Shown here: positions 56,101 to 64,000 of the stretch, one piece after another | Layout: each line of letters starts with the position of its first letter | Position numbering within the stretch: position 1 is the first letter of the stretch | NCBI GenBank assembly: GCA_032164245.1 | Contig: JAVMKO010000003.1 | Span: forward strand, 11,232,651 to 11,296,650 | Direction: 5' to 3' | DNA length: 64,000 nt | Source: Sternotherus odoratus | Taxonomy: Eukaryota; Chordata; Testudines; Kinosternidae | Notes under the pieces: generated by a model | Told to the model about the DNA's origin: nothing | Seen by the model: only the letters and a program-made list of their open reading frames with translations | The model's database searches: none | Position numbers and translations under genes: made by a program

Positions 56101-58355
56101 TTATGGGCCTAATCCTACAGGGCCTTCTATTGACTTCAGCACGCTTTGGATCAAACTCCACATGTGCTGCAACATGCAATCTTAAATTCCCTGTCCGTAG
56201 CTTGCTTAACTTTATAAACCTTGGTTGTAGGCTTTCGGTTTGAGTGAAATTTAACCTCTAATACACATTGCTTACATCAGAATGGCAAAGACTATAACTT
56301 TCTCGTTTCCTAAAGATTTAGAGCCCTGAAGTTGTCTCTTTGCTGCTTAAGAGCTTCCTCTAATCTGAAATCTATACTCCGTCATAAGAAGCGTTTATAA
56401 CCAAGGCAAGATTGAAAAGAATTTCCTTTTAAAATTCTTGCAGCTGCTTTAAAATTTGAGTTAACAACTGAAAGGATGCCTTAAAGGAAACTGACATGTC
56501 AGTTTTTACTGAAGGAATTCTCAGAGGGGTTTGCTATGTTAGGCCACTGATTCAGCCTATATATTTTTGTTTAATTAATATAACATTTAGTTTTTAAAAA
56601 GTCATCCAGGAAAAAAAGCCACACACTCTGTTGCAAAATTAACAAAAATGCTAATTTTATAATAATACACTATGTAGAGGAGTTGCAATCCAGCTTTGAC
56701 ACAGCGATCGTTTATCAGAGAAAGCCAAACCTCCGACAACTGCCTCTATAGTTCAGATCAGATGGCACATTGTTACAATTATAAGTGTTTGATAAAAATT
56801 ATTCAATAAGGACTATTTCCAGTGAGTAGATTTTATTTTAGGAATGTGGCCAATAATGTGTACTTTTTAGCTTTTAAGTTTTTTAAAATTATGTATAATA
56901 AAAGACAATTCTACTGCAAAGGTAATATGATATAAAAATGGAGTCTCTACTCTCTAGAATAAGGTGTTCTTCGTCTCTTCCATTTATCTTACTTTTTTTT
57001 TTCAAGTTGCTGTCTGCTTTTGTCTTTCCATTGATGGATTAAATTTGAAGGTTCTCTGGCTCCACCACCAGTGCAGCCTTACAATAAAAAGTACAGTAGT
57101 TATATCCCGTAACAAGTGTTGAAAAAGAACTAACATATGATGTACTACCTGTGCGCTCTGAATCTCATTTGAAAACTATGAAATATACTTTTTTATTAAA
57201 ACATAGGAAAAGAAGTAGAGTATCTAAATGATCAGGCACTATATATGGATACACCCATATTTGAATTTTTATTTTATATATATACACACACATATATATA
57301 CTGTTCAAATTTGGCCAAAGTAGTTTCATTTATCTTTTGTGTTCTTCAGTCTTTGGTTAAAAAGTTTTCTCTGATCAATCTGGGTAAAATCTATGGAAAA
57401 GTGATAGTGTACTTTACAAACTCTCAACATATTTATTTAAGGAACTTCAAAGAAAAACAAAGGGTGTGCACTGTTTTACTATATTGGCTTTCTGAGTTTT
57501 GGCTAGTTTCCCAAATAGCAATTTTTATATTTTTAAAAAAAAAGAAAGAAAAAAGACAGACTTAACTGCTTGCAGACTTTTCACGCATGGAAGATGAAGA
57601 AAGCTTCTTTTGATGAAGTGTAATTATGTCCAAACAGAGCTGACCCCCTCCCCCTATATTTCTTATGATCTTAACGGAAGAAAGTAGGGATTTTCCTTTG
57701 AAGCAGCCGGGAGTTGGTGGAAGATCTGAAATGCCACATTCTGCTGCCAGAGGCAGGATGGAGAAATTGGTCCAGACTTGTCTTCCAGACTTAGACAGAA
57801 CAGAGAGAGAGAGTTATCATTAATGATAGATTTTTATAACACCACTTAAAATAGCAGGAAAGCAAACAGTAGTAGCAAACAGACGTGAGAAAGCTACACA
57901 TAGAGCAGACAAGAATATTGGTGGGTGCATGAAGTTGGATAGGAAAAATAAAATAGTAAAGAAGTTATTTTTCAGAGACAAGAAACTAATTCACACCTGT
58001 TTCTGACTTTAAATTTACTTTCAAAATAGCTCCCTTTGATCTTTGTATCTCTGAATTTAATCATCAAGTCTAAATCATCAACCTACCTCTTTACCTTCTC
58101 TCCATTTCCCTTCTTTCCCATGACCCAGTGGGGATGCTCTGATGTTTGCACATTTTAATATTAACCAGTAAAAGAGATTATCTGCAGCTTCACTATTTTG
58201 TTTATTTATTTTCTATCCCATGGCAACACAAACACTTTTTTCGATGGGGAAATACAAGCACCCTAACACTGGTCGCTAAATGTGTATGCAGAAGTCCCAT
58301 TAGTCTTAATGAGAGTTGCTTATGCAAGGTTGTAGGGTAGTAACTTATCCTCAGG

Positions 58356-58428
58356 GGCCTGATCCAAAGTCCATGGGAGTCAATGGAATGACTCCCATCT
58401 TTAAAAGGTTTTGGATGAGGCCCTTAAT
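58356..58428. repeat. Palindromic amniote repeat
   Basis: ggggcctgatccaaagtcca on the left mirrors ttttggatgaggcccttaat on the right, with gggagtcaatggaatgactccc as the centre. It is the same kind of fragment seen near 23820, 42234 and 56105. Confidence 0.55.
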
Positions 58429-60708
58429 TTTTTTGTGTCTTGATATTTTGAGTTAATCACATTAGCATCTGGATGAAAAAAATATGGAACACATCCACAG
58501 GTTGCAAAGTCTGCTTCCAAGCTAATTTCTCTCGTTCGCTTTAGGCTCCAACATATGTCAGTCTTGCCCATTACTATGTCAGTTACACTCACATGTGTTA
58601 ATGACAAGAATGCACAGTTTGGGGACACATTCAAGCAAGAGCGCCAAATAATTTCTTACCCTGTGAGGCTCATTAAAGAGTACTATAATTATTCATTAGC
58701 TACCAGAAGTAAATAGTTTAGATTTTTAAGGGCACAGAGAAAGCTATTAAAAAAGGTATATAGAAAGATTTTGCAGCTGATGAAAGGTATCCAGAAAATC
58801 AATTAAACCCAACTGTGGAAAGCGTAAGTGTCCACAGAAATACATAAAATACATGAAGTGTACTTTGGGCCAATCCTGTAATGTGTAGAGCACCTCTTGA
58901 AAAGGTGCCGAATGCCTTGAATCCCCTTAGACTTCACTGGAAGAAGAGGGTGCTCAGCCCTGGAGGACTGGGCCCTTGTGCTACAAAAAGCAGTGAACTG
59001 GTTACTTGGAGGGCTGAGACTTCCTGAGTGCTGATGCGTTATTGCATCTGGTTAACTAAGAATATCAAGTAGGGAAAAGAAACACCTCCCCCCCCCCCCG
59101 TTCAAATTAGACGTGCTCAACTGCTCGTAGTTAGGCTTTGGCAGGATGATAATTTAGACATGCGCACAGGCCTTGGCAGAAGGCAAAATATAGCCCTTTA
59201 TATGAAGTGTGTATTTTTTGGCCATTGTATTATGCAGAGATATTTTTGGGTTAGAAAATCTTGCAGTACTTGTCTACCCGTAGAATGAATGTTCAAACTG
59301 TCACAAGCAGTGTGTTGTATGGGGTTGTTTTTTTTACTCTAGACAGACTTTTATGGCCATTTGACATATTAATAAAAGCATAATATGGTAGGACCAAATT
59401 CTGTCTGTAGATGCACTTGGAAACTCCCATAGATGTCAGCAGTAGCCACCCCTATACAAATGGGTGAAGTGTCACCGGTGAATTTTTGTGTAAGCAATAG
59501 ATTAAATTTCTGCTATTATTCTACAGTTACTCCTCTGTGCAATATCAATTTTGAGAGACCTGCAGAAGGGTCTCTCTCTACCTTTTTCTAGAGTAGCAAG
59601 GATGAGGGCAGCCAACTTCTTCCACATGCTCCTGTTGCTGCCTGCTACCAGAATTGAACCTTTTTGGTTTTCCATCCCCCCTGCCAGAGCCTGGAACTCA
59701 CAGACATCATTCTCAGTTGTGTCTGTGAGCGGAACTGGAGCACAGTTCCACCTGGGAAGTTATTTTACTCTGCATGACCGTTTTATTCTCTTGAAACATT
59801 CTCTGTCGCTTGCTCTTAGGAAAATATGGCCAAGACCATCTGAAGTCGTACGCCTGATAGTAAATGATGTGTGTCTCAGGCAGGTTTTGAAAGTGTATGA
59901 CTTGGCTTGAAAAGAAAGACCAATTACTAGATTTGACAGCCAAAGACCTGTTCTGTATTAGACTTTATATATAACCTGTTCTGTATTAGGCTTTGAATTG
60001 ATTGCATTAAATTTTGTGCTTTTACATATTGTTTAAGATTTGTGTTTTGATTGAATGCCTTCAGAGTTCAACGAGAGGGAAAAAAAAAGTCACTGGCCCA
60101 AAAAAACACACAAAAAAACACGTTTTTAAGATTCTGGTAAAGTAGCAGCTTAAATGAGCAATAAGGCCTGAGATTGCTGACTGTTTTATTGAGTCACTGT
60201 TGTACGCCCACCTTTTCCTGTCTTGAAAGAGTTTGCAGTTTTGACTATCTGACGTGACTAACCGTTGCATATCTGACTGATTACAACTGTCAGTGAGTCT
60301 GCAGAACAGAGGCCGGTGTCTTGGGAGAATGTATGCTGAGATCCAGTCTTTTGGTTTATTTATTTAGGTCTTCATTGTGCCAAAGGCTGCAGATCATCAT
60401 GTACAATGTCTATATGAAATGTAACACTGAAAAGTTAAAATGCAGATTTGTGATAGAAAATATTCTATACATACAAAACCAATTTCTCACTGTCAGTGGA
60501 TATATATTTAAAGATTTAATAGAGTACAGTAGATGTAAGGAAAAACGTCTGCTAGAGTAACAAAGATAGCACCCATGAGGAATATATATTTTTTCCTCAT
60601 ATTATTGTAGTTAAGTCAACCAAATAAAATGATAAACCCATATGAAGTAAATAACATTAGGAACAAATTCTGCTCTCTGTCACCCCACAGTAAAACTTAA
60701 ATAACTCT

Positions 60709-60864
60709 ATTTAAGTTAACAAAGAGTCCTGTGGCACCTTAAAGACTAACTAAAGTATTGAAGCATAAGCTTTCATGGGCTAATACCCACTTCGTCGGAT
60801 GCAAGCCATTTAAGTTAACTTAATTTAAGGTGCCACAGGACTCTTTGTTACCTCTTAGGTTAAC
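60709..60864. mobile_element. Opposed Penelope-like ends with repeated target
   Basis: An 87-bp terminal fragment at 60721-60807 in - orientation contains gggctaatacccacttcgtc (the hairpin region) and is flanked by a perfect 12-bp duplication atttaagttaac (60709-60720 and 60808-60819). Directly after it a + orientation tail, ttaaggtgccacaggactct at about 60825, is followed by a third target-like copy ttaggttaac (60855-60864). The arrangement is two ends pointing away from each other with three target copies. Confidence 0.7.
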
Positions 60865-61098
60865 TGAGTTGCTTTGGATTTAGAATGATGTAGAGGAGAG
60901 GAAAATCTGGTTTATCCTCAGTAGTGAATTATTCTTGTTCTATCGTGTCACAATCCAATATTAAATAAGAAATCTTAAATTGTCAACACTTGGATGGTAT
61001 TACTGATATTAGAGTATAACTGAAGGGGAAGAAAACTCCTGTGATTAATTTGTGTTTTTAATGTTCAGGATTGTGGAAATGACTGGGAAGAATTGTAA

Positions 61099-61326
<228 letters not shown>

Positions 61327-61607
61327 TGATGGGAGTCTTTAAAAGTAAAATGTTAATTTTATTTAATAGAGTCTTATAGATGGAATACATTTCTTTGTGA
61401 AACATAGATCCCCATTCAGCAAAATACTTAAGCACATGCTTAACTCTAAAGTATGTGAGTAGTTCCATTGAACTCAGTGGGACTACTGTTGGTTGAAATT
61501 AAACATGTGCTTAAATTCTTCTGAATTAGGCACTATTGAGTCTGATTTCACGTACACTAAGGCCTCTTTATACCACTCTGGCATTATAAGGGAACTTTAG
61601 AAACAGT

Positions 61608-61692
61608 AGGCCCAATTCTTAGTTACACTAAGGTCCCTTTATACTGTCAGAATGGTGTAAAGGGGCCTTGGTGTAAATGAAAAATTGGGCCC
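61608..61692. mobile_element. Short palindromic MITE
   Basis: aggcccaattcttagttaca on the left faces gtgtaaatgaaaaattgggc on the right, and ccctttata faces gtaaagggg. It is an almost complete fold-back. Confidence 0.6.
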
Positions 61693-62254
61693 ACTGTTTC
61701 CATGTCTCATTTGATTTTGGGACAGTGGACCCAATCCAGCAAGGTGCTGACTGCCCTCAAATTCCATTGACTTCCAACTGAGGACACTCAGAAGTTAGCA
61801 GCCTCTCAGTGCCATGCTGGATCAGTCTCAGTGGATGGGGGGAAAATAAAAAGTATGGCCTCCTTCTTTGCTCAGGATTTCTTTTGCCATCATACACTTA
61901 ATGTGTCTGGTCCAATGACCACTGGTTAATCATGGCGCACCTGAAATTGGATTTTCCTCACACAACATCTATTTTCAGCCGTGTACTTACTACAGATCCT
62001 GGGAGCTAAGGAGTGAAATAAATAACCATAAAAGCCCTAGCATGTTGACAGCGCTGTCTCTGTGTATTTCCCAAGCACATAGAATGTGTTTAATTAAAAA
62101 AAAAAAGACTTTTCACTCACCCCTGTACCTTTTATAACATGTACACGCCTCAATTATCAAAAATCTATTTGAAATAATTGCCGGCTTTTTTGTTATGACA
62201 GTTGTGTTTGGTCATGTTCCAGTAATTGTTATAGATAGCTCCTATTAATAGGTA

Positions 62255-62416
62255 CAGTGAGACCTGGTTAATCCATCTTGGTTTATCTGGCTGGCTGGCA
62301 GGCAGATGTAACTGGTAATCACTCTTACATCATGCAGGTATCACTGAGGAGCCAGTCCTAGATTTTTTCTTAATCTAGCGATTACCAAATTGATTAGGAT
62401 TAACCAGGTCTACCTG
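62255..62416. mobile_element. Tigger-type MITE, TA target duplication
   Basis: CAGTGAGACCTGGTTAATCC on the left faces GGATTAACCAGGTCTACCTG on the right, with TA at 62253-62254 and 62417-62418. 162 bp, no coding content. It is a different subfamily from 1662-1837. Confidence 0.8.
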
Positions 62417-64000
62417 TATTTAAATTCTATGTAGATTAAGGATTATTAAAAATATCTCCTAATGGAAGCATCTCAATTCATTGTTTTGTCTTTGATCAGC
62501 TAAATCAGACTAGATCTTTGAGGAGTTTATATATAGGGAGTTTTACTTAAAATACCGCAAAAGTACAGGTAGGTAGAGTTGTACACAAGTGAAGTGGCTC
62601 CCAGGCCGATACAGCTGAATTTACAGGTCCTTCCCCTAAGATTGTGAGAAGAGGTTTAAAATGTCTTTTGCCTTATATAAAACCTGCCCTGTCTGCATAA
62701 TTTCCCCCTGATCAGCAAGTGAGAACAGTCAAGTAACTCTGCTCTTATGGATGCATTTCATTCCATAGATGCCTCTGGTGCTGCCTGCTCTTGTTGGAGG
62801 TTTTCTGCTTTCAGGTTTCATTGCAAAGAGTGTTTTGTCTTGTCTACTCTCTTTTGGTAAATTTTCTGTTCTTGCTAATGATGCTGTGTTCACCTGTGAC
62901 TGGTGGCTCTGTCTAACCCGCTTGGAGACTTTGGGCTAAATGTGCCCCTGGTGTAATGTCAAAGGAATTGGTTACATCAGGAATTAATTTGGCTAATCCT
63001 ATTTAGGGGCTGTTTCCATATGTTGATGCATCCATGAAATTAGATATCTCCAAGCAGAGGAGACAGTGTGGGTTTGGGGGTGGAGGAAGAAGAGCATATA
63101 AAGAGTAGCATCGGAATAGACAGGGATGGCACAGACTGTGGAAGGAATAATCTAATTACACTGGGACTGCACCATTATAATAAGCAATTAAAAAAACCTC
63201 AGGCTATGTTAGTATATCTTAGAAATCCTATTAAGACCAACCTGAATTTTTTACTCTAGTCTCTTTGGGACAGATCTTCAGATGTGGTGTGCATCTACTA
63301 TTCTTAAGTGTGGATGCTCGATCACTCTGAAAATCAGTTCCTGTAGTTTTGATGGAGTCCACTTGTATGTAGTTTCCAGTCAGTCAGATGTGGCCAAGAA
63401 GGGCCAATTTAAGTTTAGAATGTCGTTTGGCTGGTTTGTGATGCTCGTCTTCAGAGTCGGTTGGTTTGTGCAAGCTCTGTTGTTTTGGACTGATGTATAA
63501 GATATGGGATCATAATAGCTAGAGACTCACTAGTTGTTTTGAATGGGAGTCATTGATGTGAACTTCAGGGAGAGAGTGGCTCTGGAAAATGGACTCTTCT
63601 GTCAAAGCTTAACTGAAGTGTTTTTCTTCTGAGAATCTCTGCACTAATTTCTGCTCTTTAGTAATTGCATTAATCAATGTAATAAATGGGTACATTTTGC
63701 ACTTGCCTTGCACAAGGAAAGCTAGGTGGTTGGGGGCAATAATGACTTCTATTCAACAAGTGGCTCTGATAGCAGATGTATTTTTCTTAATGAGTTATAT
63801 ATTAGCAAACAATGCTCCTCTTTGCCAGGACCTGCATTTCACTCAAATGTCTGAAGCATGTTATCCTATTTTTCCTCTCTCTGGCGGCTAACCCAGGCTG
63901 TCACATCACAAACAACTTCTTTTCTTAATATACACATCTGGCGTTGGCAGTTGGACCAACTTCATAAGAGCACATGATCATCATTCATTACAAGATTAAA

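Overview
The window is a piece of a vertebrate nuclear genome, most likely from a turtle or another non-avian reptile. Coding sequence is split into short exons by long introns. The interspersed repeats are CR1 LINEs, Penelope-like elements, hAT elements with 8-bp target duplications and Tigger-type elements with TA duplications, a mix typical of turtles. Turtle rather than crocodilian is an inference from how these repeat families look; no mitochondrial or rRNA marker is present.

Two genes are identified by protein similarity, and they interlock. The first three coding exons used by the proximal promoter (P2) of RUNX2 lie on the + strand at 46837-47118, 54597-54753 and 61184-61288. They encode the N-terminus and the whole Runt DNA-binding domain, with clean GT/AG borders and exon lengths of 157 and 105 bp for the last two. 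The distal-promoter (P1) exon and the C-terminal exons are outside the window or not recognised. On the - strand, the first coding exon of SUPT3H (SPT3 subunit of SAGA-type complexes) lies at 10154-10257, and a CpG island at about 25560-26220 is its likely promoter. SUPT3H therefore starts inside RUNX2 intron 1 and runs the opposite way, as in mammals.

Layout: 1-10 kb holds transposon debris (Tigger-type element, a Penelope-like element with inverted ends, a 1.3-kb hAT element with GC-rich minisatellites). At 10.2 kb is the SUPT3H coding exon. From 11 to 24 kb are CR1 copies, nested DNA transposons and palindromic MITEs. At 25.6-26.2 kb is the SUPT3H CpG island. From 26.3 to 43.3 kb are scattered elements, including an 83-bp inverted repeat with identical arms and a LINE insertion with an inverted 5' part. 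From 44.4 to 47.3 kb is the RUNX2 P2 promoter, 5' UTR and first P2 exon, in a transposon-poor interval of over 9 kb. From 47.3 to 64 kb are the two remaining Runt exons and sparse repeats.

No new gene system was found. The main points for follow-up are the very short glutamine/alanine tract of RUNX2, one unusual Runt-domain residue, a TATA box abutting a RUNX site at P2, upstream ORFs in the P2 leader, hammerhead-like motifs in the Penelope-like ends with 12-bp target duplications, the twin-primed LINE insertion, and the identical-arm inverted repeat.
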